Source: Alteromonas pelagimontana
Lineage (GTDB): Bacteria; Pseudomonadota; Gammaproteobacteria; Enterobacterales; Alteromonadaceae
Length of the DNA: 64,000 nucleotides
NCBI RefSeq assembly: GCF_002499975.2
Contig: NZ_CP052766.1
Location: forward strand, 248,001 to 312,000
Reading direction: 5' to 3'
Part shown: positions 7,587 to 16,573 of the stretch, piece after piece
Position numbering within the stretch: position 1 is the first letter of the stretch
Layout: every line of letters starts with the position of its first letter
Translations under genes and position numbers: made by a program
Notes under the pieces: model-generated
Database searches by the model: none
Seen by the model: only the letters and a program-made list of their open reading frames with translations
What the model was told of the DNA's origin: nothing

Positions 7587-9946
7587 TGTGTAATTCGCTG
7601 CATAGCTTCGGTTAAGCTCATCGGCTTGGCAAACAGAAAACCTTGCATATAATGGCAGCCTGCCTGGCGCGCAAAATCGGCCTGAATTTCCTTTTCAATA
7701 CCTTCCAGCAAAACCGTTTTACCCAGCTTCTGACATAATTGGATCAGTGACTCTGCAATGACGTTGCGGGTATTAGTGACATCCCCAGTGGGCGCTAACG
7801 ACTTATCTAATTTTACCATTGTGGTATAGGGTTCTGTCAGTTCCGAAACTGAAGCGAAGCCAGCTCCAAAGTCATCAATTGCGATACCAAATCCTGATTT
7901 AGCCAGTTCTCGCAAGATTCTTTTTGTACTGTTGTCGTGCATAGCAGTTTCAGTGACTTCCAAAACAATATCTTTAGGTGAAACATCAAAGTCTTTCAAA
8001 TAAGCAAGAAACTGATCCACCAACACCTGCGAATTTAGCTGCAATATGGAAACATTCACATGCAGTTTGATGTGAGACATGCCCGCTTCCCGCAAAAGCA
8101 CGTTGGCAATACAGACTTCGCGCAACATTTTTAAACCTAACGCATTAATCAAGCCGGTTTCTTCTGCAATTGGAATGAAAGATTCAGGATGAATGTGGCC
8201 AATATCAATATTGTTCCACCGGCATAGCGCTTCCAACGCTACGATGTTTTCCTCAGAGTCCACTATTGGCTGAAAACTGGCATATAAGTCTTGATTAACA
8301 ATCGCATTATACAGCCCCTGCTCAACGAATAAGCGGTATTCGATGGATTCGTTCTGTTGAGAGGAAAAAAACACCACCTGATTTTTACCCCGCTTCTTCG
8401 CTTCATACATGGCAATATCAGCATGTTTAAGCATTTCGCTTGGGGTAATGCCAGGAGATGACTCTGCCACGCCAATGCTGGCGCCGATTTTTAGCGTCTT
8501 ATTATTGATGGAAAACTGCTTCTCAAAAACCGCCAACAGCCTTTCACTAAGCTGCGCCAGATCACTTGTCTCCTGAACAAGAATAATGAATTCGTCTCCA
8601 CCGTGGCGGATAAAGGTATCATTTTGACGAATAACCGCTTTGATTCGAGCGGCACATTCTGCCAATAAATCATCGCCCACATCATGTCCATAGCTATCGT
8701 TAACCAGCTTAAAGCCATCTATGTCAATAAAAAGGAGCGCCTTAACGCTGCCCGCGTAAACATTTTCATTCAGAATGAGTTTAAGGTAATTCCGGTTTCC
8801 TGCACCAGTGAGCTGATCGGTAAAGGCGAGAGCTTCCAGCTTTTTCTCTGCGCGGGACAAATCGGTAATATCCGAAATTGTAACCACGTACTGGACTTTT
8901 TCGTGCTTACTTTCCAGTTCACTAAACGTAACAAAAGCGGGAAATTCAATACCGTCAGAACGCAGCAGCATTGTTTTCTCCCGAAGGATGGGTTTAGGCG
9001 GCTTTAACTGATGCACTTTATTTAGAATCTGCTGATCAAACCCAAATTCGAAAATATTGGTTCCCATCAGAGCCGATTGCTCAATACGTAGCAACCCGAG
9101 TAATGCAGTATTCACATCAATAACACAAAACGCCTCATCGAGGACCGCGACGCCTTCAACAAGCTGATCTAAAATAACGTTGGACAACTGTAGTTTTTTT
9201 ATTTGGCGCTGCTTATCGGTTACGTCAATAACCGCACCAATAACCACATTATCTTCTTTTAGATCCACTTCGGTGAATACGATATCCACCCAACCTTCAG
9301 TTTCCTGATCCGTAAATTGAATGGTTTTGCGTAGACTGCTGCGCTTTTCAAGTGTATCAACAACGGCTTGACGTTCATTGGCGGGAAATAAACCGAGAAA
9401 ATCTTCTCGTGACATTTCGGTACCCGCACCAAAGCGATTTTTTAAACTTTTCGCTCCTTTAAAAGTGAAGGCTTTGCCACTCTCATCCAATTCCAATACA
9501 CCAAATTGCGCGGCTTCTGCAGCGACTCGGAACCGCTTTTCGGAAGAAGCAATTTTTTGTTCCAACGCAAATCTGCTTAAGGCGGTTTCGCAGGTGACTT
9601 TGATAGTTTTGGCATCAAACGGTTTAACGACATAACCGTAAGGCGATGTCTCTAATGCGCGACTTAAGGTGCTATCGTCTGAAAAAGATGTGGTATAAAT
9701 TAAAGGAACGCTGTAATTTCTGGCAATAACTTTTGCTGCGTCGATACCGCTTCCGCCCTCAGCCAGATGAATATCCATTAAAATTAGTTCGGGGCGCGTC
9801 TTTTCAACCATTTGTAAAGCCTGCTCTTCCGAACGGGCCAGCCCCACCACATTTGCTCCCATGTTAGACAGTTCGCGAGCGAGATAAGTGGCAGCAATGG
9901 TGGTATCTTCCACTACAAGGACACGCTTATTCTTAAGTAAACTCAT
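7565..9946 (-). CDS. Response regulator with PAS, GGDEF and EAL domains (c-di-GMP turnover)
   Basis: 793 residues. An N-terminal REC domain (residues ~5-125) has acidic VVED, phospho-acceptor Asp58 in LMDIH and the VKPFD lysine. One or two PAS modules follow (~135-370), then GGDEF (~375-535) and EAL (~545-785). GGDEF is intact (IRHGGDEF) with an RQND inhibitory-site motif at the expected distance. EAL keeps EALCRW, VNVS, EVTE, IDDFGAG, KLDK and LLEGIE, so both synthesis and hydrolysis of c-di-GMP look possible. It starts 16 nt after the phytochrome stop, which makes it the likely phospho-acceptor of that kinase. Cytoplasmic; likely output is motility versus attachment under light control (inference). 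Confidence 0.93.
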   Translation of the reverse strand: MSLLKNKRVLVVEDTTIAATYLARELSNMGANVVGLARSEEQALQMVEKTRPELILMDIHLAEGGSGIDAAKVIARNYSVPLIYTTSFSDDSTLSRALETSPYGYVVKPFDAKTIKVTCETALSRFALEQKIASSEKRFRVAAEAAQFGVLELDESGKAFTFKGAKSLKNRFGAGTEMSREDFLGLFPANERQAVVDTLEKRSSLRKTIQFTDQETEGWVDIVFTEVDLKEDNVVIGAVIDVTDKQRQIKKLQLSNVILDQLVEGVAVLDEAFCVIDVNTALLGLLRIEQSALMGTNIFEFGFDQQILNKVHQLKPPKPILREKTMLLRSDGIEFPAFVTFSELESKHEKVQYVVTISDITDLSRAEKKLEALAFTDQLTGAGNRNYLKLILNENVYAGSVKALLFIDIDGFKLVNDSYGHDVGDDLLAECAARIKAVIRQNDTFIRHGGDEFIILVQETSDLAQLSERLLAVFEKQFSINNKTLKIGASIGVAESSPGITPSEMLKHADIAMYEAKKRGKNQVVFFSSQQNESIEYRLFVEQGLYNAIVNQDLYASFQPIVDSEENIVALEALCRWNNIDIGHIHPESFIPIAEETGLINALGLKMLREVCIANVLLREAGMSHIKLHVNVSILQLNSQVLVDQFLAYLKDFDVSPKDIVLEVTETAMHDNSTKRILRELAKSGFGIAIDDFGAGFASVSELTEPYTTMVKLDKSLAPTGDVTNTRNVIAESLIQLCQKLGKTVLLEGIEKEIQADFARQAGCHYMQGFLFAKPMSLTEAMQRITQKEAQAV

Positions 9947-9962
9947 TCAGTTTCCAATCAGG

Positions 9963-12533
9963 TTAATTCGCAGTACCAAACAATGTATAAATCACCTCAA
10001 TTACAGCTTGCGTTGCAACTGGCTTGGTTAGTACAGGAACAGCAGTAAATTCTGCGGGAAGAGTCAATTCCTCACCATAACCGCTAATAATAATACATGG
10101 GATGCCTTGTCCCAGAACATTTTGTAACAATCCAAAGGTGGTTTCTCGCCCCAAATGTACATCAAATACTACCAGCCCTGGTTGCCGCTTCGCTATTAAT
10201 TGCTCAGCAGAACGGATATTTCCCGCCACGGAAACCTGTTCTATTCCTATATCCTTTAGTTTTTTTTGCATATCCAGTGCAATCACCAGACTATCTTCCA
10301 CCACCAACGCTTCGCGAGGGAGTGAAGGCGTGCTCGCGGTTAAATCAACAGAAAGCGCCTCTTCTACATGCGGTAGCTTTTGACAATCACTGATGTGTCT
10401 TTGCGGTACTACCATTTTTGCCTGCACACCGTGTGGCGCAAATTCTACATCGACCTGTCCATCAAGTTCGTGAGGGATTACACTGCGTATTAACGTCATG
10501 CCAAATCCTTCTCGATTAGAGGGTACAACGGGCGGTCCACCTTGTTCTTTCCATTCAATTATCAGGCCAGCCGATGGATCCTGGTGCCATTGAATATGTA
10601 CCTCTCCTTTTTTCAAACTGGTGGATAACGCACCATATTTGGCCGCATTAGTGAAAAGCTCATGCATCACCAGTACAATAGAGGTAGCGGCTTCCGGCTT
10701 AATCATTACCTCTTCGCCTTCAAGATGCACGCGAGCATCTACGTCAATGTAGGCTTGAATTTCGGTGTTAATCAGTTGGGTAAAAGAAATGTCAGACCAT
10801 TGAGAGGCGGTAAGCTGATCATGCGCTGAAGCCAGTGCGACTAAACGCCCCGTCAGAACACTTACGAACTCCTGAATAGAGCGATTGCTTTGCTCCGTTT
10901 GCATTACAATCGCGTTCACGAGATTCAGTATATTTCGTACCCGGTGATTCAGTTCGGAAATAAGAATTTCATGCTTGCGGCTTGCCTGCTGGCGAATATC
11001 ATCACGCTCCTGAACGTGCCTGATCATCACTTCCAGCAATGTAACCCGAATCGATTCGCCATCCCTTAAATCCTGCTCGCTCCATTCATGACAACGGTCG
11101 TTATGAGTTTCCCGCCAGATTTCAAAGCTGGTTCTTGGTAACAGCCGCGATCCGCTGGGGCCAAGTTTCACCGGCTTTTCAGGATTTCCCGCCCATTTAA
11201 TTGTCTGAGTTTGAGCCTGACGATAAAACAGTAAATAGTCTCTTGGACTTTTGGAAATCGGTATTGCCAGCACACCCGCAATATTGTGAACGGCGGTATC
11301 ATATTCGGCCATCACGTCGCCTATTGAATCAAGGGCAATGACTTCACTTGGAGCCTGAGTATTTAAGTAGCGAGTAAGTCGGGAAAGGATATCGGTAGGA
11401 AGCGTGGTGCCATGTCCCTGATATTGTCCATCCACCAGCACCGCAATACCTTCACTGGAAATAAGATCCTGCAGGGTGTCAAATTGTTGCACGATGCTGT
11501 CTATTAGCGAACCCTGTGAACTCATCGTCGCCATCATGCGGTTATGTACGCCGCGCACCCGATTTTTTTCCTTATCCTGCTCTGCAATTAAGCGCGAGGA
11601 AAGCTCCAACGCAAATACTTCAGCAAAAAGTTCCAGTTCAGTGCGCTGAAAGTATGAAGGCACTTTTGGTGAGTAATGGTGACAGGCGAATAACCCCCAT
11701 AGCTTTCCGTTAATAATAATGGACACCGACATCGAGGCATCTACGCCCATATTTTTCAGGTATTCAATATGGATGGGAGAAACCGCTCGCAAGGTCGAAA
11801 AAGACAGATCAAGGGGCTGTGCGCGTTTCCCCATGGCAGGAACAATCGGAATAACGTCTTCATTAACATTGCCGATAACCCGGAGCAGATTTTTTACGTA
11901 AAGCGCGCGCGCCTGTTTAGGTATATCGGAAGCTGGGTAGCGCAATCCCAGAAATGCTTCTAAATCGGGTTCACGGGATTCAGCAATTACTTCGCCAGCA
12001 CCATCAGGCAAAAATCGATACACCATTACCCGGTCATAGTGAGTAATTAGTCGCAGCTGTTGGGCCACCATATCAATCAGGTCGGCGCTGTCTGTTGCGC
12101 GGTAAAACTGGGAAAGCAATGAGCGCACGAAATGCTCAGAACTGTCATTTTGCTTGTCGATTTTTTCAAATTCCAGAATAATAAATTCACCGTTGTGGTG
12201 AATCGATACTTCTACCGGAATACTGGTTTTTGCGATCCGAAGATTAAAAAGACGTTCATTTCTGCCCGTTATCATTGAAGATTGTAAACCAGAGCGAACG
12301 TGGTGAAGTGTCTCTTTATCGAGCCAGTTTTTAATACCATCGCCGATTAACTCATCAGGAATACAGCCAAAATATTCTTCTGTGTTTGCAGAACAATAAG
12401 CGATTAACCAATCGGCGCGTAAGGCAATAAAGCAGCCAAATTGCTGCACATTTCCTAGTAAATGAATAGGTTCTTTGTCGCAGTTGGTTAAATCAACCGA
12501 CTGTGGATAGTTACGATTTTCAGCAGTTTCCAT
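9963..12533 (-). CDS. bphP: Bacteriophytochrome hybrid sensor kinase (PAS-GAF-PHY-HWE kinase-REC)
   Basis: 856 residues. The biliverdin-binding Cys is residue 18 (LTNCDKEPIH), in the N-terminal extension as in bacteriophytochromes. The GAF domain has YPASDIPKQAR and STLRAVSPIHIEYLKNMGV; the PHY tongue has PRTSF. The kinase is of the HWE type: ELNHRVRN with phospho-His530, an ATPase with FTNAAKYGALS and WKEQGG. A C-terminal REC (~745-856) has Asp791 in FDVHLG and a TKP lysine. It senses red/far-red light through biliverdin. A heme oxygenase gene is divergent at 12616 and the c-di-GMP response regulator follows at 16 nt, so all parts of a light-to-c-di-GMP pathway are together. Confidence 0.95.
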   Translation of the reverse strand: METAENRNYPQSVDLTNCDKEPIHLLGNVQQFGCFIALRADWLIAYCSANTEEYFGCIPDELIGDGIKNWLDKETLHHVRSGLQSSMITGRNERLFNLRIAKTSIPVEVSIHHNGEFIILEFEKIDKQNDSSEHFVRSLLSQFYRATDSADLIDMVAQQLRLITHYDRVMVYRFLPDGAGEVIAESREPDLEAFLGLRYPASDIPKQARALYVKNLLRVIGNVNEDVIPIVPAMGKRAQPLDLSFSTLRAVSPIHIEYLKNMGVDASMSVSIIINGKLWGLFACHHYSPKVPSYFQRTELELFAEVFALELSSRLIAEQDKEKNRVRGVHNRMMATMSSQGSLIDSIVQQFDTLQDLISSEGIAVLVDGQYQGHGTTLPTDILSRLTRYLNTQAPSEVIALDSIGDVMAEYDTAVHNIAGVLAIPISKSPRDYLLFYRQAQTQTIKWAGNPEKPVKLGPSGSRLLPRTSFEIWRETHNDRCHEWSEQDLRDGESIRVTLLEVMIRHVQERDDIRQQASRKHEILISELNHRVRNILNLVNAIVMQTEQSNRSIQEFVSVLTGRLVALASAHDQLTASQWSDISFTQLINTEIQAYIDVDARVHLEGEEVMIKPEAATSIVLVMHELFTNAAKYGALSTSLKKGEVHIQWHQDPSAGLIIEWKEQGGPPVVPSNREGFGMTLIRSVIPHELDGQVDVEFAPHGVQAKMVVPQRHISDCQKLPHVEEALSVDLTASTPSLPREALVVEDSLVIALDMQKKLKDIGIEQVSVAGNIRSAEQLIAKRQPGLVVFDVHLGRETTFGLLQNVLGQGIPCIIISGYGEELTLPAEFTAVPVLTKPVATQAVIEVIYTLFGTAN

Positions 12534-12615
12534 GATGAATGCACTTACTCGCTACGAATTCTAAGGTTAATCACGTATTATGTGCCCACTTTATCAAATG
12601 TGACGTAGAATAAAT

Positions 12616-13212
12616 ATGAATAGCTTATTTTCCCAGCTACGTATTTTGACTGGCTCGGCCCACCAGGATTTAGAAGCGACTTATCCTTTTAATACCTTGA
12701 TGCGACCAAAAGGATTTGATAGTCATGCCTATCAACAAAATCTTGCTCTATTGGCAGGTTTTCACGACTTTGTAGCAAAAAACATTGATTCAGAGAAAGA
12801 CTATCCTTTTTTGGGTAACCTTAACGTCCATCAAGTGGCTAAAGCAATCCATAGCGATCTTAGCATATTAGGAGGATCAATCGTTCCTTTTCAACTTTTG
12901 AACGATACACCGACCAATCCTTCAGATGAATTCGTGGTGGCGGCCAGTTACGTGTGGATGGGCTCATCCATGGGCGCTCGAATTATTTCAAAATGGCTGC
13001 ACCAAAAGAGCTGGAATTCGCTGCCAGTTCACTACTACGACACCATGAAGGACGTGGGGGCGAACTGGGAGCAATTTAAATCAGAGGCAGCGTTGTTTGC
13101 ACAAAAGCAACAGCTGGATACGCAGGAAATAGTGCGTGTCGCCAATCGCCTGTTTAAAGGATTACAAGAGACCGCCGGCACGCTTTCTCCCAGTCTCACG
13201 ACTACTGCGTGA
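12616..13212 (+). CDS. bphO: Heme oxygenase (biliverdin-producing, BphO type)
   Basis: 198 residues, cytoplasmic. It opens heme to biliverdin, CO and iron. The proximal heme ligand is His16 in TGSAHQDLE, and the distal helix is AASYVWMGSSMGARIIS with the flexible Gly-rich kink of the family. The size fits bacterial heme oxygenases. It is divergent from the bacteriophytochrome gene (82 nt between starts), so its product biliverdin very likely serves as the chromophore rather than the enzyme serving iron acquisition; no heme-uptake genes are nearby. Confidence 0.92.
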   Translation: MNSLFSQLRILTGSAHQDLEATYPFNTLMRPKGFDSHAYQQNLALLAGFHDFVAKNIDSEKDYPFLGNLNVHQVAKAIHSDLSILGGSIVPFQLLNDTPTNPSDEFVVAASYVWMGSSMGARIISKWLHQKSWNSLPVHYYDTMKDVGANWEQFKSEAALFAQKQQLDTQEIVRVANRLFKGLQETAGTLSPSLTTTA

Positions 13213-13290
13213 GACACTCCGGCACGGTTATTTCACAGAGCTGTACATCTGTTACCATAGCGTAATCTAAAGAGGATATAGAGTAAAATC

Positions 13291-14100
13291 ATGAAGGTAA
13301 TCTCTTTCAACATCAACGGTATTCGAGCGCGTCTGCATCAGTTATCTGCGCTAATTGAAAAACATCAGCCAGACGTAATAGGGCTACAGGAAATTAAAGT
13401 TCATAACGATCAGTTTCCAGTAGCTGATGTTGAAGCGCTGGGATACCACGTCTATTTCCATGGTCAAAAAAGCCATTATGGTGTCGCAATGTTGTGCAAG
13501 CACCTACCAGAACGGGTTCAGATGGGTTTTCCTACTGATGACGAAGATGCGCAGCGCCGAATGATTATGGTGACGTTACGCGGCGATAATGGCAAGCCGG
13601 TAACCGTGTTAAATGGCTATTTTCCGCAGGGCGAAAACGAGAAGCATGAAACCAAATACCCGGCAAAGCGTAAGTTTTATTCAGACTTAATGGGATATTT
13701 GGACGAGTATCATGCTCCTGAGGACAATGTGATCATAATGGGTGACATGAATATTTCCGCGACTGATTTAGATATCGGCATTGGCGAGGAAAACAAAAAA
13801 CGTTGGTTACGCACCGGTAAATGTAGCTTTTTACCAGAAGAAAGGGAATGGATTAACCGCCTTTTCGGCTGGGGAATGAAAGACAGTTTTCGCGAAATGC
13901 ATCCTCAAACCACAGATAAATACAGCTGGTTTGACTATCGTTCCAAAGGCTTTAACGACAACCGTGGCTTACGCATTGATTTAATATTGAGTACACAGCC
14001 GGTTCACCAGACGTTGCAGGAATCGGGAATAGACTACGAGCTCCGAGGAATGGAGAAGCCTTCTGATCATGCGCCTATCTGGGCTAAATATAATTTATAA
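13291..14100 (+). CDS. xthA: Exodeoxyribonuclease III (AP endonuclease)
   Basis: 269 residues, typical length. The metal and catalytic motifs of the ExoIII/APE1 family are all present: FNINGIRAR at the N-terminus, [20 protein letters not shown] and the terminal [12 protein letters not shown] with catalytic His. It cuts DNA 5' of abasic sites in base excision repair and removes blocked 3' ends. AGAGGATATAGAG just before the ATG includes a ribosome binding site. The CbiM-like gene starts 18 nt downstream and may be read from the same transcript. Confidence 0.95.
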   Translation: MKVISFNINGIRARLHQLSALIEKHQPDVIGLQEIKVHNDQFPVADVEALGYHVYFHGQKSHYGVAMLCKHLPERVQMGFPTDDEDAQRRMIMVTLRGDNGKPVTVLNGYFPQGENEKHETKYPAKRKFYSDLMGYLDEYHAPEDNVIIMGDMNISATDLDIGIGEENKKRWLRTGKCSFLPEEREWINRLFGWGMKDSFREMHPQTTDKYSWFDYRSKGFNDNRGLRIDLILSTQPVHQTLQESGIDYELRGMEKPSDHAPIWAKYNL

Positions 14101-14118
14101 ACTGAATTTGAGGTAAAA

Positions 14119-14763
14119 GTGACCACTATACAAGGACTGAGTCTTGCCGCTTTCGCTGTCATTTTGCTTTACTTGGCTAAGCGGTTGCCTTTTACTGAGT
14201 TAATGGCAGATAAGAAGCGCCAGCACATCGTATTTGGCGCAACCGCTTCGTTATTTTTTCTGTGGATATTTCGCGCGGGTATTTTTCCTGGGTTGAACGT
14301 GCACTTTCTGTGGCTATCAGCTTTGACATTAACATTGGGGTTCCGCTGGGCAGTCTTTGCCGCTACCGCCGCGTTATTGGGTACCACCGCAATTGGCAAA
14401 GAACAATGGGAAATGCTCGGAGTCAACGGCTTGCTGGGAGTACTTGCGCCCATCAGCGTGAGCTACCTTATATTTATGCTCTCGTTTCACAGGATCCCCA
14501 GACACTTTTTTATCTATGTCTTTCTATGCGCGTTTTTACCCGGTGCCCTGCTAATTGCGTTAAAAATGGCACTGTTAGGCGGGTATTATGCGTTTGATGA
14601 TATCTATACCTGGGATGTGGTAAAGGACAACTATGTCATACTTATTCCCTTATTGCTGTTCCCCGAAGCACTTCTTAACGGAATGACTATGACTTTATTG
14701 ATTATCTACAAACCGGATTGGGTTTACACGTTTCACGACAAGTTTTATCTCGACAAGCAGTAG
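14119..14763 (+). CDS. Multi-pass membrane protein, CbiM/ECF-permease-like
   Basis: 214 residues from a GTG start with GAGG upstream. Six or so hydrophobic segments are visible. GLNVHFLWLSALTLTLGFRWAVFAA resembles the substrate-binding N-terminal region of CbiM-type S components (G-x-x-x-H-F-L), and FPEALLNGMTMTLLIIYKPDW resembles the last helix of the gammaproteobacterial branch. CbiM-type proteins bind cobalt or nickel as part of an energy-coupling transporter, but no T component or ATPase gene is adjacent, so this lone protein may do something different. Confidence 0.6.
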   Translation: MTTIQGLSLAAFAVILLYLAKRLPFTELMADKKRQHIVFGATASLFFLWIFRAGIFPGLNVHFLWLSALTLTLGFRWAVFAATAALLGTTAIGKEQWEMLGVNGLLGVLAPISVSYLIFMLSFHRIPRHFFIYVFLCAFLPGALLIALKMALLGGYYAFDDIYTWDVVKDNYVILIPLLLFPEALLNGMTMTLLIIYKPDWVYTFHDKFYLDKQ

Positions 14764-15011
14764 GGCTTTGGTAAGCCAGGGCCAGCAGGAATTTTATTTG
14801 TCACAGACAATTTGGGCTAACTCCTGGTTTAAATTAGCCCGCTCAGTCCACGACAAGAGCACTTTCAAACAATCAACCAGCGAAGATAAAAATTATTAAG
14901 AGTTCTCTTAACCGAAACGCCTATTCCACCTTGATAGCTCAGTTGGAGCAATCCTGTTCCAGCAGTTCGACGAATAGCCGAGGGCGAGATCTTTAAATAA
15001 TACGTGGAAGT

Positions 15012-15087
15012 TTCTTAGCCGAGCTTCTGGAGCATGGATGCTCCAGCAGAGCCATCAGTGATGATTTTACGGCATTTCGGCTAAGAA
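15012..15087. repeat. 76-bp hairpin repeat, copy 1 (REP-like)
   Basis: Bounded by the inverted arms TTCTTAGCCGA and TCGGCTAAGAA. Inside are a second hairpin (CTGGAGCA, TGCTCCAG) and a small CATCAG/GATGAT element. It differs from copy 2 at four positions: A/G in the 5' arm, T/G in the inner loop, T/G before GATG and A/G before the 3' arm. Confidence 0.8.
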
Positions 15088-15303
15088 CCTTTTACATATT
15101 TTCTCAGCTGATGGTTTTTCGCCCACTCATGCGGTTGCCCTGCGAAGAGCCCCTCGCTTATTTACCCAGAAATAACCAAGACCTAGACCAAAATGCAGGT
15201 TAAATAACCAAAGAAATCGTTACTATGAACATTGCGCATTTAAACCGCTACGCAGTTTTTTCTCAGAGAAAGATCGCGAATAGTTTTAACCATAAGTGAA
15301 GAT

Positions 15304-15379
15304 TTCTTAGCCGAACTTCTGGAGCAGGGATGCTCCAGCAGAGCCATCAGGGATGATTTTACGGCGTTTCGGCTAAGAA
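15304..15379. repeat. 76-bp hairpin repeat, copy 2 (REP-like)
   Basis: Direct repeat of the element at 15012 with the same terminal and internal hairpins. Here the outer arms extend to ATTTCTTAGCCGA and TCGGCTAAGAAAT. Weaker similarity continues on both sides of the two copies (for example TCATGC followed by TTGCCCTG downstream), so the duplicated unit is probably longer than 76 bp. Confidence 0.8.
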
Positions 15380-15491
15380 ATTTTTGCTTATTTCTCAAGG
15401 CTGCTGAATTTTTATTCATGCTCTTGCCCTGAGCCTTTTCTTCTACTATGAAGTGTGAATTCGCATTTATAAGCAAAATTATGGTCAATCT

Positions 15492-15698
15492 ATGAAATAT
15501 CTTTTCGCTTTTTTGTTCGCCTATCTTTCTTCTCGTGCAATATTTTACATTGTTGGATTTTCTAACGATATATTTGGCAGTCACTTTCGTTTACTTACGT
15601 TTCTTATAGACATTTCGGCGTTTGCGCTTTTATTTTTTCTAGGCATGCTTATTTACCAAAGGTATCGTCGGCTTACGAAAAAGAAATTCTGTAAATGA
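15492..15698 (+). CDS. Small predicted membrane protein, 68 aa
   Basis: Two hydrophobic segments (residues ~3-23 and ~33-55) are followed by a basic tail, YRRLTKKKFCK, as expected for a small inner-membrane protein with its C-terminus inside. No family recognised. There is no clear ribosome binding site, and the gene follows the hairpin-repeat patch, so it may be spurious. Confidence 0.4.
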   Translation: MKYLFAFLFAYLSSRAIFYIVGFSNDIFGSHFRLLTFLIDISAFALLFFLGMLIYQRYRRLTKKKFCK

Positions 15699-15895
15699 CC
15701 TGCTTCAGTGGCAGGCCTTGTCTAGCTGCTGGCAGATTGGACCGTCTTGAGCGTTTTTTTTAGTGATGTGCAGCTACGTTAATCGTGTCATGCAATTTGT
15801 TATCACCCTCTACGCGTTAGCTCATAACCCAGAGCAACTGCACATCAATTAAAAGTGTATGGAGCAGCTAAAATTTAATCAGTGTATTCGACTAA

Positions 15896-16456
15896 TTATT
15901 TAAAAAGTACATCCATTACGCCGGTTAGTTCCTTTTTACCTTCGCGAATTTCTTCTTCGCTTAAGCCTGCAATCTCGTGAGGAAATACCAGCCACTCTTC
16001 GCTTTTGTTAACGAAATAATCCGGCACTAAATGGGTTTTATTATTCGCTGGTTTATACCAGGGACACGCAATACGAATATCTTTAGGCATATTCAGTCGC
16101 ATTAAAATACCGATTTGCTTGATTAATGCATCAACGCTGCGTCCTGAATCGAAAACGTCATCAACAATTAACAACTTATCTTCCGCATTGGCGTTTTCCA
16201 CAAGATAGTGCAAACCATGTACACGAATTTCTTTCGCTTGTTTATTGATGCCGTAGTAAGAAGAGGTGCGTACAGCAATATGATCGGTGGAGGTGTTTTT
16301 AAATTCAAAAAATTCCTGTACTGCTATACCTATCGGAGCCCCGCCCCGCCATATACCTATGATAAAATCAGGGCGGAAGCCATCATCGTATACTTTGGCC
16401 GCAAGGCGAAAAGAGTCTTCTAACAGCGATTGAGAAGTAATAAAATTTTTGTTCAT
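15896..16456 (-). CDS. Purine phosphoribosyltransferase-like protein (hypoxanthine PRT type)
   Basis: 186 residues, cytoplasmic. The PRPP-binding signature LLIVDDVFDSGRSVDAL is intact. The N-terminal FIIGIWRGGAPIGIAVQEFF supplies the pyrophosphate loop, and the C-terminal CPWYKPANNKTHLVPDYFV fits the base-binding part of hypoxanthine/xanthine-type transferases. It would convert a purine base plus PRPP to the nucleotide. It could receive bases produced by the purine genes at 56-64 kb, but there is no physical link; exact base specificity is uncertain. Confidence 0.8.
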   Translation of the reverse strand: MNKNFITSQSLLEDSFRLAAKVYDDGFRPDFIIGIWRGGAPIGIAVQEFFEFKNTSTDHIAVRTSSYYGINKQAKEIRVHGLHYLVENANAEDKLLIVDDVFDSGRSVDALIKQIGILMRLNMPKDIRIACPWYKPANNKTHLVPDYFVNKSEEWLVFPHEIAGLSEEEIREGKKELTGVMDVLFK

Positions 16457-16573
16457 GTCTACCGGCCCAGAATAGAAAAGACGGCGAGTATAGTGAATAT
16501 CATTTCATTTTGCACGGCAAATCCTACCGACTGGTCAACCCGCCAGTAGCAGCTCAATGCAGACTAACGAGTC

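Larger units (their letters stand above)
14764..15491. other. Intergenic region with two hairpin repeats
   Basis: 728 bp without a convincing gene. An inverted repeat GGGCTAA/TTAGCCC spans 14814-14840. A D-arm-like stretch (GATAGCTCAGTTGG, 14932-14945) is followed by no complete cloverleaf. Two 76-bp repeats lie at 15012 and 15304. A minus-strand open frame over the second repeat (15240-15584) consists largely of the repeat and is not credible. Confidence 0.55.

Noticed and set aside
14931..14980. tRNA-like stretch (GATAGCTCAGTTGG and a later GTTCGA)
   Set aside because: Only the D-arm resembles a tRNA; acceptor and anticodon stems cannot be paired, so it is at best a fragment.
15240..15584. 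114-codon minus-strand open frame
   Set aside because: Most of it is the hairpin repeat read through in one frame, and there is no ribosome binding site.
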